Assembly: GCF_002251855.1 (NCBI RefSeq) | Contig: NZ_NOXW01000015.1 | Coordinates: 1 to 64,000, forward strand | DNA: 64,000 bases | DNA from: Rhodoferax sp. TH121 | Lineage (GTDB): Bacteria; Pseudomonadota; Gammaproteobacteria; Burkholderiales; Burkholderiaceae_C | Reading direction: 5' to 3' | In this document: one piece after another, positions 24,063 to 33,019 of the stretch | How the letters are laid out: each line of letters begins with the position of its first letter | How positions within the stretch are numbered: the first letter of the stretch is position 1 | Position numbers and translations under genes: made by a program | The notes under the pieces: generated by a model | Seen by the model: only the letters and a program-made list of their open reading frames with translations | The model's database searches: none | What the model was told of the DNA's origin: nothing

Positions 24063-25247
24063 TCAGCGTGTGTAGGCCTTGCGGGAACCGTCTTCAAACA
24101 GGGCGTCGTCTCGGAGCAGCTTGCCCGATTCGTCCCACTCGCGCTGGCGTTTCACGTTGCCTTGGCCGTCGTAGTGCTCTTCCAGTTCGGGCTGGCCGCT
24201 GTCAAAGAAGAACTTGTGCACGCCCGTGGCGCGCTCACCGTAACGAACTTCCAGTGCATACCGCCCTTGGGCACGCAGCGTGCCTTTGTCACTGAAGCGC
24301 TGGCTGTCGCGCAGCTCGGTGTTGCCCTCTTGGGTGTAGATGTCTTTGCTCTTGGGTTGGCCATTCAGGTAGAAGGTGGCCTCGCTGGCCAGGCGGCTGC
24401 GCTTGCGTCCACCCGCATCCACCAGCGCGTACAGGCGCTCACGCACCAAGGTGCCGCTGGCGTGGTACTCCGAGTCGCGCACCAGTGCCGCAGGTCTGTC
24501 GGTCTCGTTCCAGACCTTCTCGCGGCGCTTGCCACCGTCTTCGGCGAAAAAACGTTCGGTGCGCTGGCTGCCTCGGCGTTCCATTTCTTCCTGTGGTTGG
24601 CCGTTGTCCATCAGCACAGCCTGTTTTTGCACCACCCCACCCAGCAGGGTTTGGGTGCCACGCAGCTTGCCGCTGCTGCTGTAGGTGGATACCGTGCTGG
24701 CACTGCCGCCAAAACCACACAGTGCGGCGTCATCCACATGTGGGGCCAGCAAAGGCTTGGGGCCGCAGCGCAGGCTGGCGAGTTGCTTGCCGGGCGTGAA
24801 CTGGGCACTGGCGCCCTCGCGCTCGGTGTCCGCCACCCATTCCACCGTTTTGGGGCTGCCGTCCTCATACCAGCTGCGGCGCAGGCCGCGTGCGTTGCCC
24901 TTGACGTTGGTGAATTCCAGCACCAGTTGGCCATTGGCTGCCCACTCGCGTTCCAGGCCTTCGTGCGGGCCGTTGGCGGTGATGGTGAACTCCTTGGCCA
25001 GCTTGCCGTTGCGGAAGTAGCGCGACAAGCCCACGGAGTCTCCGTTGCGCAGTTCGTACTCGCGCTCCACCAGGCCACTGTCGCGGTCCTTGCAGCGCAC
25101 CATGCCGCTCTTGCCCGCGGTCTCGGCACCATTGTTAGTGTTGATGGATTTGCCGTTGAATTCGCAGTCCTGCACGGCCAGGGCAGCGCTGGTGCTGACC
25201 AGCAAGGCTGCGCCCAATGCCAGGCGCCAAGTGGGTGTGAGTTGCAT
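24063..25247 (-). CDS. Secreted MORN-like repeat protein (YwqK-like)
   Basis: The 394-residue protein has a signal peptide (MQLTPTWRLALGAALLVS...ALA). The mature part is built from repeats of about 22-25 residues of the kind GxLxxExxYxxGxxxG (for example SGKLRGTQT, NGQPQEEMERRG, NGQPKSKDIY, SGQPELEEHYDGQG), as in MORN-like and YwqK families. Such repeats form beta-sheet stacks. No enzyme domain is present and the function is unknown. A dispersed repeat lies just upstream. Confidence 0.75.
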   Translation of the reverse strand: MQLTPTWRLALGAALLVSTSAALAVQDCEFNGKSINTNNGAETAGKSGMVRCKDRDSGLVEREYELRNGDSVGLSRYFRNGKLAKEFTITANGPHEGLEREWAANGQLVLEFTNVKGNARGLRRSWYEDGSPKTVEWVADTEREGASAQFTPGKQLASLRCGPKPLLAPHVDDAALCGFGGSASTVSTYSSSGKLRGTQTLLGGVVQKQAVLMDNGQPQEEMERRGSQRTERFFAEDGGKRREKVWNETDRPAALVRDSEYHASGTLVRERLYALVDAGGRKRSRLASEATFYLNGQPKSKDIYTQEGNTELRDSQRFSDKGTLRAQGRYALEVRYGERATGVHKFFFDSGQPELEEHYDGQGNVKRQREWDESGKLLRDDALFEDGSRKAYTR

Positions 25248-25257
25248 GGTTTTTGAG

Positions 25258-25318
25258 TCAAATGAGGCTTTTGGCCATGTGGAATGTGCGCGAATAGCTA
25301 TAAAAAATATAGCAAAAC
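25258..25318 (+). repeat. Dispersed ~60-bp repeat, copy 6
   Basis: Variant B with TCAAATGAGGCTTTTGGCC, TGCGCGAATAGCTAT and ATATAGCAAAA in the divergent region between the MORN-like and USP genes. Confidence 0.85.
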
Positions 25319-25423
25319 AAGGGTCCGGCTTGCATCTATGGCGCACGTGATCTATATCAACGACTGTAGCGCAGCCCACGCGCAACATGGAGGCTGGTTT
25401 ACTTCTTGGAAGGTGAGGTGCGT

Positions 25424-25864
25424 ATGTTCAAACACATTCTTCTGGCGACCGACGGCTCCACCGCATCGGCCCATGCAGGCACCCTGGCGGTGGGCTTGGC
25501 CCGTGCGCATGGTGCTCAGCTCACTGCGGTGTACGTGGCCGACCCCTACCCCTACTTGGGTGTGGGCGAGGCCAATCCCTTGGGCTACCAGGCCTACGCG
25601 GCCGCGTCCCAAGAGTTGGCGGCCCAGGCCCACGCGCAGGCCGAAGCCCAGTGCCGAGAGGGGGGCTCTGTGGTGGCCCTGCAGGTGAAACTGGTGGAAG
25701 GCGTGACTGCGGCCAGCGGCATCGTGCAAACGGCGACCGAGGTCGGGGCCGACCTGATCGTGCTGGGCTCCCATGGCAGAACCGGTATCGTTAGGCTCAT
25801 GCTGGGCAGCGTGGCCACCAAGGTGGTGGCCGAGAGCCCGGTGCCGGTGCTGGTCACGCGATAG
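25424..25864 (+). CDS. Universal stress protein
   Basis: A 146-residue single-domain UspA-type protein starting MFKHILLATDGS. The nucleotide-binding motif GSHGRTGIVRLMLGSVATKVV fits the G-2x-G-9x-G-S/T pattern, so it probably binds ATP. A GGTGAGGTG stretch precedes the ATG at 25424. Such proteins are induced by many stresses. It stands alone. Confidence 0.92.
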   Translation: MFKHILLATDGSTASAHAGTLAVGLARAHGAQLTAVYVADPYPYLGVGEANPLGYQAYAAASQELAAQAHAQAEAQCREGGSVVALQVKLVEGVTAASGIVQTATEVGADLIVLGSHGRTGIVRLMLGSVATKVVAESPVPVLVTR

Positions 25865-25924
25865 AGCGCACTCATCGCTTGAAAAAGGCCTTGGGGCCTC
25901 CAGCTACGGCGTTCCTGCAACGCA

Positions 25925-26773
25925 TTGGATGGGAGCCCTGTGGCCTTTGTTGTGTTTTGCCTGGCTGCGGTTGGGCTCTTGGCCTGGCTGCTGGGCTACC
26001 CCTGGTGGCAGCGCCGCCAGCGCCGCCGGCTGCAGGCGCAGCCTTTCCCCAAACACTGGCGCACGCTGCTGCGCCGCCGCGTGCCCCTGGTGGCCCGTTT
26101 GCCGGCCGACCTGCAGCTGCAACTCAAGCAGCACATGCAGGTGTTTGTGGCCGAAAAAACGTTTATTGGCTGCGCTGGCCTAGAGGTAAGCGAGGAGATG
26201 CGGGTGGTGGTGGCGGCCAATGCCTGTCTGCTGCTGCTCAACCGGCCCGACGCTGCTGGGTACTTTCCCAAGGTGCGGCAAATCCTGATGTACCCCGGCG
26301 CCTTTGTGGTGAACCGCCGCCACACCGATGCTGCGGGCGTGCAGCTGGAGCAGCGCGAAGCGTTGGCTGGCGAATCCTGGGGCGAGGGACAGGTGGTTCT
26401 GTCCTGGCAGGACACGCTGGAGGGTTCCGCCACGCCCGATGACGGCCGCAATGTGGTGATCCATGAATTTGCCCACCAGCTCGACCAGGAAAATGGCCGC
26501 GCTGTGGGGGCGCCGTTGCCGGTGCTGGGCGATGCGCGCTACAACGCCGCGCGCTGGCAGCAGGTGTTTGAAGACGCCTACGAGCACTTGCGGCAACAGG
26601 TCTTCATGGGGGAGCAGGGGCTGCTGAACCACTACGGTGCGCAAGATCCGGCGGAGTTTTTTGCCGTGGTGACGGAGGTGTTTTTTGAGCAAGGCCCGTT
26701 ACTTGCAGCCGAGTACCCGCAGGTGTATGCGGAGTTGCGCGGCTTTTTCAGGGTCGACCCGGCGAGTTGGTGA
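25925..26773 (+). CDS. mtfA: M90 zinc peptidase MtfA
   Basis: The 282-residue protein has an N-terminal membrane segment and the zinc motif HEFAHQLD (H180, E181, H184), followed by EFFAVVTEVFFE. E. coli MtfA binds the Mlc repressor and is a peptidase. E. coli MtfA lacks the N-terminal membrane helix seen here. The start is uncertain: TTG at 25925, or GTG at 25940. Confidence 0.88.
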   Translation: MDGSPVAFVVFCLAAVGLLAWLLGYPWWQRRQRRRLQAQPFPKHWRTLLRRRVPLVARLPADLQLQLKQHMQVFVAEKTFIGCAGLEVSEEMRVVVAANACLLLLNRPDAAGYFPKVRQILMYPGAFVVNRRHTDAAGVQLEQREALAGESWGEGQVVLSWQDTLEGSATPDDGRNVVIHEFAHQLDQENGRAVGAPLPVLGDARYNAARWQQVFEDAYEHLRQQVFMGEQGLLNHYGAQDPAEFFAVVTEVFFEQGPLLAAEYPQVYAELRGFFRVDPASW

Positions 26774-26800
26774 GCCGTAGGGCGGCACAATGCTTGCTCT

Positions 26801-27424
26801 ATGGCCGATATGAATCCGCTCACCGCCCCGGTGCACACCCACACGCTGTTTGAAGATGCGCAAGCCATCTTCACTGGCACCCTGTTTGTCAGCCTGGCGC
26901 TGATCCTGTTTGCCCAAGCGGGCTTGCTCACGGGGGGGACGGCCGGCGCAGCATTTGTGTTGCACTACGCCACGGGCGTGAGCCTGGGCAAGCTGTTTTT
27001 CCTGATCAATCTGCCGTTCTATTGGTTTGCATGGCGCCGCATGGGGCGCGAGTTCACGCTCAAGACCTTTGTGGCCATCAGCTTTTTGTCGGCCATGGCC
27101 GAGTGGTCGCCGCGCCTGTTTGCCATCGAGCGCCTACACCCGGCGTATGCCGCCGTACTGGGCGGTCTGCTGCTGGGGTCGGGCTGCCTGTTTTTGGCCC
27201 GGCACCGTGCCAGCCTAGGCGGTGCCACCATTGTCTCGCTGTACCTGCAGCAATCGCGTGGCTGGCGTGCGGGTGTGGTGCAGATGGGCATGGACTGTAC
27301 GATCGTGCTGTTGGCCCTCACCGTGGTAGACCCGGTGCGCGTGGCCTATTCGGTGCTGGCGGCGGTGGTGATGAATTTGTTCATTGCCATCAACCACCGG
27401 CCGGGGCGGTATGCAGTTCTTTGA
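26801..27424 (+). CDS. YitT family membrane protein
   Basis: A 207-residue protein with five hydrophobic segments and the sequence FAQAGLLTGGTAGAAFVLHYATG, a hallmark of YitT (DUF161) proteins. Function unknown. It follows mtfA by 27 bases on the same strand, so the two may be one transcript. Confidence 0.88.
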   Translation: MADMNPLTAPVHTHTLFEDAQAIFTGTLFVSLALILFAQAGLLTGGTAGAAFVLHYATGVSLGKLFFLINLPFYWFAWRRMGREFTLKTFVAISFLSAMAEWSPRLFAIERLHPAYAAVLGGLLLGSGCLFLARHRASLGGATIVSLYLQQSRGWRAGVVQMGMDCTIVLLALTVVDPVRVAYSVLAAVVMNLFIAINHRPGRYAVL

Positions 27425-27449
27425 GGTTTCTGTCTTTCAGTCCCGGCGT

Positions 27450-27837
27450 TCCCCCCCCTATCCCCCCAGCCCCCTTTCCACCCCCGCCGGGGTGGAAAGG
27501 GGGAGCCTCATTTGGCTTCTTCGCGCCGGATACGGGTTACGCGCGGTGCGCTGCCACTGTTACTTCACGCTACGGCCCGCACCTGCGGTTGTGGGACTTC
27601 GGCGAGCGCTGTGCGCCCACGCTGGCGGCCGTGCCCGCCAGTGGCTCCTCGCCTGCACCTTTGCATTTGCTCCAACTGTTGGCACTGGCCGTGGCGTACC
27701 CACCCAGTGGCAACCCTACGCACTTAGCCCGTACTCGGCGTAAAACAACAACATATGGCTGTCAAAGGCTCCCCTCGCCGACGGGGCGAGGGGCGGGGCG
27801 AGTGGGTGTTAAAAATGAGTGGGTGTCCAAAAAAGCG
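27450..27837 (+). mobile_element. Hairpin-ended non-coding element, copy A (MITE-like)
   Basis: This stretch has no convincing gene. Its left end has a perfect 14-bp stem (27471-27484 with 27489-27502) and its right end a 9-bp stem at 27771-27793, both inside the same CCCCAGCCCC/GGGGAGCC frame. The interior shares several blocks in the same order with copy B at 58414: CCTGCGGTTGTGGG, ACGCTGGCGGC, CGCCAGTGGCTCC and CACTGGCCGTGGCG. The right end is AGTGGGTGTCCAAAAAAGCG in both copies. Confidence 0.75.
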
Positions 27838-27848
27838 AGCTCTCTGCC

Positions 27849-29015
27849 TCAGACCGCAGGCAGCTGAGCCTGCAGCAGACGCAGCACGTTGCCACCCATG
27901 ATGGCGGCCACATCACCCTCAGAGAAACCGGCCTCCAGCAGACCCTGGGTGATGCGCACCAGTCCCGTGGTGTCAAAGGCGGTGCTGGTGGCACCGTCAA
28001 AGTCTGACCCTAAGGCCACATGCTGCACGCCCACCAGGTTGGCGGTGTAACGGATGGCCTTCACGATGGCCTCCGTGCTTAGGTCGCAGACCGCACCTTC
28101 AAAGTAGCCAATGCCCATCACACCTCCCGTGGCTGCAATCGCCTTGATGTGGCGGTCGCTGAGGTTGCGCGGGCCGGGGCAGGTGCCCTGCACGCCCGTG
28201 TGGGACACCAGCACCGGGCGCTTTGTCATCGCCAGTACGTCGTCAATCACCTTGGGCGAGGCGTGGGCCAAGTCCACCAAGATGCTTTTTTCTTGCAGTT
28301 TGGCGATGACCTGTTTGCCAAAAGGCGTCAGCCCGCCTTTCTCCAAGCCGTGGGCCGAGCCGCCGACTTCGTTGTCAAAGAAGTGTGTCAACCCCATGAT
28401 GCGAAAGCCCGCCTCAAACAGCGTGTCCACATTCTCCAGCTTGCCCTCCAGCGGGTGCAGCCCTTCAGTGGCCAGCAGCGCAATGAGTGTGCCGCTGGCA
28501 GGCGGCTTGCCCTGAGTCAGCGCTGCCAGGCCGGCCTGGGTGCGCACGATCCGCATGGCACCTGCACTGCCGGCTGCGGCGGCGTGCAGCTTTTCACTCT
28601 GGTACAGGGCACGCTGTAGCAGGCTATCCCAGGTCCGCACTGGCCAGCGTTGGGCCATCACCAGGGCGTTAAGGCTGTCGGTGTCGCCCGCGTTGCGTTC
28701 GAAGTTCAGGCCCTTGGGGCTTTTGGTCACCGTGCTGAAGACCTGCAGGCTGACCTTGCCCTCCTGCAGGCGGGGCAGGTCGGTGTGGCCGTATTCGTAG
28801 CGTTTGAGCAGGTCGCGCGACCACAAGAGCGCATCGTCGTGCAGGTCCGCCACAAACAGGGTGTTGTGCAGGGCGGTGGCTTGCGCGTTGGCGCTGTGCG
28901 GGCCAGTCAGGGCCACACGGTTCAGGCGCTGGTCCACGATGCGAGGCAGGGTGAAGAACACCCCCAAACCCAGTGCCGCCACCACGGCGATTGCCATGCC
29001 TATCTTGCGTCGCAT
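27849..29015 (-). CDS. Membrane dipeptidase (M19 family)
   Basis: A 388-residue zinc dipeptidase with an N-terminal membrane anchor (residues 5-25). Zinc ligands are in ADLHDDALL near residue 57, ATEGLHPLEG, VDLAHAS and VSHTGVQG. The C-terminal GSDFDGATST and GGNVLRLL motifs are typical of renal-dipeptidase-like proteins. Active in the periplasm on dipeptides, possibly containing D-amino acids. Its stop lies 11 bases from the hairpin element. Confidence 0.92.
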   Translation of the reverse strand: MRRKIGMAIAVVAALGLGVFFTLPRIVDQRLNRVALTGPHSANAQATALHNTLFVADLHDDALLWSRDLLKRYEYGHTDLPRLQEGKVSLQVFSTVTKSPKGLNFERNAGDTDSLNALVMAQRWPVRTWDSLLQRALYQSEKLHAAAAGSAGAMRIVRTQAGLAALTQGKPPASGTLIALLATEGLHPLEGKLENVDTLFEAGFRIMGLTHFFDNEVGGSAHGLEKGGLTPFGKQVIAKLQEKSILVDLAHASPKVIDDVLAMTKRPVLVSHTGVQGTCPGPRNLSDRHIKAIAATGGVMGIGYFEGAVCDLSTEAIVKAIRYTANLVGVQHVALGSDFDGATSTAFDTTGLVRITQGLLEAGFSEGDVAAIMGGNVLRLLQAQLPAV

Positions 29016-29035
29016 ACTGTCTCCCGAAAATCCAT

Positions 29036-29097
29036 AAAAAAGGGGCCTAAGCCCCCGTAGATTATGCGCAAGCAGCTAGCAAAAACATAGCAAAAAT
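29036..29097 (+). repeat. Dispersed ~60-bp repeat, copy 7
   Basis: Contains a GGGGCCTAAGCCCC palindrome, TGCGCAAGCAGCTA and CATAGCAAAA, upstream of the dipeptidase. Confidence 0.8.
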
Positions 29098-29111
29098 GCC
29101 CTGCTCAGGGT

Positions 29112-29729
29112 TTATACCCCCAGGAACTCGGCCAGCGCCGCAGTTTCCATGGCGCCCGCATTGGTCACCACCGTGCCGGTCTTGAGGTTCTTGGCCAGGA
29201 TGTAGGGTACGGACTCAACCTTCAGGCTGTTGAACAGCTCGGTGTTGGCCTTGATGGTGGCCTCGTGCTCAGGCGACATGCTGGCGGGCAAGGGAGCGCC
29301 ACCCGTGCCGGCCAGCAGGGAGGCCTCGTGGGCTGTCATGAATTCGGCCGGGTTGCCGGCTGCCAGGATCGCGGCCCCTTGGGGGGCACTCTTGCCGTTG
29401 ATGAAGGACACGGGCACCCAAACGAATTTGACCTTGCCTAGCAGGGGCTGCGAGGTTTGCCACAGGTGGCCGCAGTGCGGGCATTGGGGGTCGAACAGAA
29501 CAAACACCGGGTTGGCGCTCATCAAAGCGCCCACGGTGAACCCTTTGCCGGTGGTGGCCACTTTTTCATAGGCCTGTGTGGGCGGCAGGGCGCTGGCGGC
29601 GGGAGCTGTTGTGGCAGCTTCCTCTGTTTTGGAGCAGGCTGCCAGCCCGGCGACTGCGGCCACCAGGGGCAGGGCCAGCAGGTGCAAGCGTTGGCGTTGG
29701 GCGGGGGACTGGGACGTGGCTTTTGGCAT
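29112..29729 (-). CDS. DsbG-like thiol:disulfide lipoprotein
   Basis: A 205-residue protein with a lipoprotein signal ending LAAC (C34 region) and a thioredoxin-fold domain with CPHC in FDPQCPHCGHLWQ, followed by a cis-proline segment (KVESVPYILAKN). This resembles the catalytic domain of DsbG/DsbC without the dimerisation domain. It is probably anchored in a membrane and reduces or oxidises periplasmic thiols. The start is set at ATG 29729; the frame continues upstream without a signal peptide. Confidence 0.8.
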   Translation of the reverse strand: MPKATSQSPAQRQRLHLLALPLVAAVAGLAACSKTEEAATTAPAASALPPTQAYEKVATTGKGFTVGALMSANPVFVLFDPQCPHCGHLWQTSQPLLGKVKFVWVPVSFINGKSAPQGAAILAAGNPAEFMTAHEASLLAGTGGAPLPASMSPEHEATIKANTELFNSLKVESVPYILAKNLKTGTVVTNAGAMETAALAEFLGV

Positions 29730-29814
29730 GGTGAATGTGGAGAAATAGGGAAATGGCCCGGCTTGACAGGGCACAGCGTGGGTGGAGTGTGCCTGAGCCG
29801 GGGAAGTTCCCGCC

Positions 29815-29915
29815 GTGGTCATTTTGCAGGCACCCTTGGCAAAGCCCCTGTTGGCGCGGGTTTTGCTGCTTGTGAACATAGTTATCCACAAAGTCACGCA
29901 CAGTTTTCGGGTGCA
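29815..29915 (+). repeat. DnaA-box repeat, copy 1
   Basis: Contains GGCGCGGGTTTTG, GCTTGTGAACA, the DnaA box TTATCCACA at 29882-29890, then AAG and a CACAG block; matches copy 3 best. Confidence 0.7.
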
Positions 29916-30033
29916 ACTTCGGTGGCCTGGAAAACGATTTCCGGGTTTTCACGGATTGTCCATTTTTGCTAGCACAGTTTTTTCCTCCATTGACAAAATG
30001 CACATCCTGCTTTCCCAGTATGCAGCGATATGC

Positions 30034-30140
30034 CTAAAAAATAGGCGCCGTGTGGCAAGCCACGGCCAGCGCGGTTTTGGCCGCTTGTTCTGGTGGTTAT
30101 CCACAGCGTTGTCTCCACGATTTTTGGGTAAGTTTTTTTT
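30034..30140 (+). repeat. DnaA-box repeat, copy 2
   Basis: Starts AAAAAATAGGCGC, then CAGCGCGGTTTTGG, GCTTGT, the DnaA box TTATCCACA at 30097-30105, and GGTAAGTTTTTT exactly 22 bases after the box. Confidence 0.75.
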
Positions 30141-30239
30141 GATTTTTTTTGGGCCTTGGCCCTGGCAGGGCCGTGCCGGCAATGCGTCCTACTATCATTT
30201 GAGGAGTAAGCATGTGGTCCTTGGCGGCCTTTTCATCGT

Positions 30240-30620
30240 ATGAATACCTACCTTTGGCTCAAACATCTGCATGTCAGCTGTGTTGTGCTGAGTGGCTGCT
30301 TGTTTGCCCTGCGGGGCGGGTGGATGTTGTGGGCCCCGCACCGGCTGCAGCAGGGCTGGGTGCGGGTGTTGCCACACGGTATTGACACTGTGCTGTTGCT
30401 CAGTGCTGTCGGCTTGGCGGTATGGAGTGGCCAGTACCCCTTGGCGCAGGGCTGGCTGACGGCCAAGGTGCTGGCACTGTTGGTGTACATCGTCCTCGGC
30501 AGCGTGGCACTCAAGCGCGGCTGCACGCGGGCTGTGCGGGCGTCGGCTCTGGTGGCGGCCCTGTTGGTGTTGGCTTTTATCGTGTCGGTGGCGCTGCGCA
30601 AACAGTTGCCCTGGGTTTGA
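30240..30620 (+). CDS. SirB2 family membrane protein
   Basis: The 126-residue protein has four membrane segments. MNTYLWLKHLHVSCVVLSG and HGIDTVLLLSAVGLAV are typical of SirB2, a family of unknown biochemical role linked in Salmonella to invasion gene expression. The ATG at 30240 lacks a ribosome site. A strong GAGGAG site precedes a different, out-of-frame ATG at 30212, whose frame stops after about 55 codons. Confidence 0.85.
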   Translation: MNTYLWLKHLHVSCVVLSGCLFALRGGWMLWAPHRLQQGWVRVLPHGIDTVLLLSAVGLAVWSGQYPLAQGWLTAKVLALLVYIVLGSVALKRGCTRAVRASALVAALLVLAFIVSVALRKQLPWV

Positions 30621-30712
30621 AGGGCGCGAGACAAGCAAGCAATTGCGTGCTGCGCTTGCATCTGCGATAGTGTGTCGGGGGCGGGGAATAAGAAGAGTCA
30701 GGGACACACTAC

Positions 30713-32263
30713 ATGCTGTTCTTCAAGCTGTCGGATCGGCCGTATTCGTTGCGCAGCAACTTGCGGCTTCTGGTATTCGCCTGCGTGATGCCTGCGACGC
30801 TGGTGAGTGGCTTGCTTACCTACTCCACCTACCAGTTGCGCCGCGCGCAAGTCGAGCAACAAACGGTCTTGCTGGGCCAGTCCATCCTGGCAGATCTGGA
30901 ACGGGATCTGGCATCCATTGAGTCGGTCCTGAAAGCCATGGCCACTGCACCCGAATTGGCGCGTGGTGACCTGCAGGGATTTCACCAACGCGCCAGCGAG
31001 ACCTTGTCTGCAGGCCTGGCCTACAACTACATCGTGACCGACGTGCAGGGACGACAGTTGCTCAACACCTTGCGTCCTTGGGGCTCGCCTTTGCCAGTTG
31101 TCGGCACACCACCGCAGCTCGCGCGGGTATTCAGCGAGCAGAGCAGCGTTCTGACCGACCTGTTCATGGGGCCGGTGGCGCGCCGCCAGGCGGTTGCCAT
31201 GGGTGTGCCTGTGAAGCTCGGTGAACACGTGGCCTACAGCCTCAACATCGGTCTGGACCCCGTGCGTATCCAGGCGCTGCTGGGCCATCAGCATCTCCCG
31301 CCTGGCTGGTTGGTGGCGGTGTTGGATAGCAGCGGTCAGATTGTGGCGCGCTCGCGTGATGTGCAGCGCTACCTGGGCCAGCCCGCCGTGCCCGAGTTGT
31401 TGGCCGCCATGGCTCTGCGCGACAGCGACACCCTGCTGTCTGAAACCAAGGACGGGGAAGCGGTCTTTACCGCTTACGTCACCTCAAAATCCTGGCGCTG
31501 GCGCATCGTGGTGGGCGCACCGAGGGCTGTGTTGCTGCAAGACTTGCTGGCCCATTTGGGGTGGGTGATTGGCGGCATTTTGGTGGCCTATGGGCTGGGG
31601 TTATGGCTGGCGCGCACCATTTCCCTGCGGGTGTTGGCCTCGGTGCGGGAGCTCAACGACGCGGCCCAAGCCCTAAGCCATGGGGAAGACGTGGTCGTCC
31701 CTAGCATCCGTTTTCAAGAGGCTGAGGCGGTCGGTGCTGCCTTGTTGCAGGCCTCGCAGGCCATGAAGCAGGTCAAATTTTTTGCCCAGCACGATGCCCT
31801 AACCGCGTTGCCGAACCGCCTCTTGTTTGACGAGGTGGCGGAGCGCAACCTGGCGTTTGCCCGTCGGCGTGGCCAGATGCTGGCGGTGGTGGCCATTGAC
31901 TTGGACGGCTTCAAGACCGTGAATGACACCCAGGGGCACGCAGCGGGGGATGAAGTCCTCAAGACTGTGGCGCAGCGTATTCAGGCGGCCATCCGTGCGT
32001 CGGATGTCGTCGCTCGCATCGGCGGGGATGAATTCATCCTTTTGCTCAGCGAGGTGGACCAGGTGGCTGCGATGGATACCGCGGAGCGCATCGTGCAGGC
32101 GCTTTCAGAGCCTTACCCGGAGGTGTTGGCTCCGGTGTCGGCCAGTGCGGGTGTGGCCCTGTTTCCGCGCCATGGCGCGGACACCAAAACCTTGGCATTG
32201 GCCGCTGACCAGGCGCTATACCGTGCGAAACAGGCTGGCAAGCGGCGCGCTATGCTGGCTTGA
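30713..32263 (+). CDS. Diguanylate cyclase with periplasmic sensor domain
   Basis: A 516-residue protein with a membrane segment (19-39), a periplasmic domain of about 230 residues (Cache-like by layout), a second membrane segment (280-300), a short HAMP-like linker and a GGDEF domain. The active site is intact (RIGGDEF, 437-441), and RASD at 428-431 lies five residues before it, the product-inhibition site. It should make cyclic di-GMP in answer to an external signal. Confidence 0.92.
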   Translation: MLFFKLSDRPYSLRSNLRLLVFACVMPATLVSGLLTYSTYQLRRAQVEQQTVLLGQSILADLERDLASIESVLKAMATAPELARGDLQGFHQRASETLSAGLAYNYIVTDVQGRQLLNTLRPWGSPLPVVGTPPQLARVFSEQSSVLTDLFMGPVARRQAVAMGVPVKLGEHVAYSLNIGLDPVRIQALLGHQHLPPGWLVAVLDSSGQIVARSRDVQRYLGQPAVPELLAAMALRDSDTLLSETKDGEAVFTAYVTSKSWRWRIVVGAPRAVLLQDLLAHLGWVIGGILVAYGLGLWLARTISLRVLASVRELNDAAQALSHGEDVVVPSIRFQEAEAVGAALLQASQAMKQVKFFAQHDALTALPNRLLFDEVAERNLAFARRRGQMLAVVAIDLDGFKTVNDTQGHAAGDEVLKTVAQRIQAAIRASDVVARIGGDEFILLLSEVDQVAAMDTAERIVQALSEPYPEVLAPVSASAGVALFPRHGADTKTLALAADQALYRAKQAGKRRAMLA

Positions 32264-32324
32264 TGCCATGACTCGACCATCCAACTACCCATACCATTGC
32301 ATGCCTTGCCGAGAACTGCCCCGA

Positions 32325-33014
32325 ATGACGCTGAACCGCCGCCACGCCGCCCTCACTGCCCTATGTTTGCTGGGCAGTACCGTATTGGCACAACCCGTGC
32401 ACCTGACGGGCAACAGCCCAGAGTTGGTCGATGCGGCGGCGCGCGGACAGCTGGGAAAGGTCTTGCTGTTGCTGGACGGCGGAGCGCCCATCGAGTCGCG
32501 CGCCAATACGGAACGCAGCGGCAATGCCACCCCGGTGCTGGCGGCAACCCAAGGCAAGCATGTGGAAGTGGTGCGCCTACTGGTGTCGCGTGGGGCCAAT
32601 GTCAACGCGCAGGATGCACAGCAAGACAGTGCCTTCTTGCTGGCCAGTGCCAGCGGCTATACCGACATCGTGCAGCTCACCCTGACCGCAGGGGCGGATC
32701 TGGCCAGCACCAACCGCTATGGTGGCACCGCCCTGATTCCGGCCTGCCACTATGGCCATGTGGAGACGGTACGCCTGCTGCTCACCACCCGTATTGCTGT
32801 CGATCACATCAACAACTTGGGATGGACGGCGCTTCTGGAAGCCGTGATCCTGGGCGATGGTGGGCTGGCACATGCAGAAATTGTTCGCATGCTGATTGCT
32901 GCCAAGGCCGATGTCAACCTTGCCGACGCCCAAGGTGTGACCCCTTTGCGGCACGCCTTGGCGCGCAAGCAGGTGCATGTGGCCGAGCTGCTGCGCGCGG
33001 CAGGGGGGCGCTGA
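32325..33014 (+). CDS. Periplasmic ankyrin-repeat protein
   Basis: A 229-residue protein with a signal peptide (MTLNRRHAALTALCLLGSTVLAQ) and five ankyrin repeats between residues 40 and 225 (for example GNATPVLAATQGKHVEVVRLLVSRGANVN, abbreviated here to its start). Ankyrin stacks bind proteins. The ATG at 32325 is chosen because the signal peptide starts there; ATG 32301 is in frame too. It is followed closely by the MerR-type gene. Confidence 0.8.
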   Translation: MTLNRRHAALTALCLLGSTVLAQPVHLTGNSPELVDAAARGQLGKVLLLLDGGAPIESRANTERSGNATPVLAATQGKHVEVVRLLVSRGANVNAQDAQQDSAFLLASASGYTDIVQLTLTAGADLASTNRYGGTALIPACHYGHVETVRLLLTTRIAVDHINNLGWTALLEAVILGDGGLAHAEIVRMLIAAKADVNLADAQGVTPLRHALARKQVHVAELLRAAGGR

Positions 33015-33019
33015 TAGTG

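Larger units (their letters stand above)
29730..30239. other. 510-bp gene-free region with two DnaA-box repeats
   Basis: No gene is seen. It holds two copies of a repeat with perfect TTATCCACA boxes (29882-29890 and 30097-30105), a GGGCCTTGGCCC palindrome and T-rich tracts. It separates the divergent DsbG-like and SirB2 genes. Confidence 0.7.

Noticed and set aside
27022..27867. 281-codon frame running through the YitT gene end and hairpin element A
   Set aside because: It is out of frame with YitT, and the part inside the element is proline-rich noise created by its repeats.
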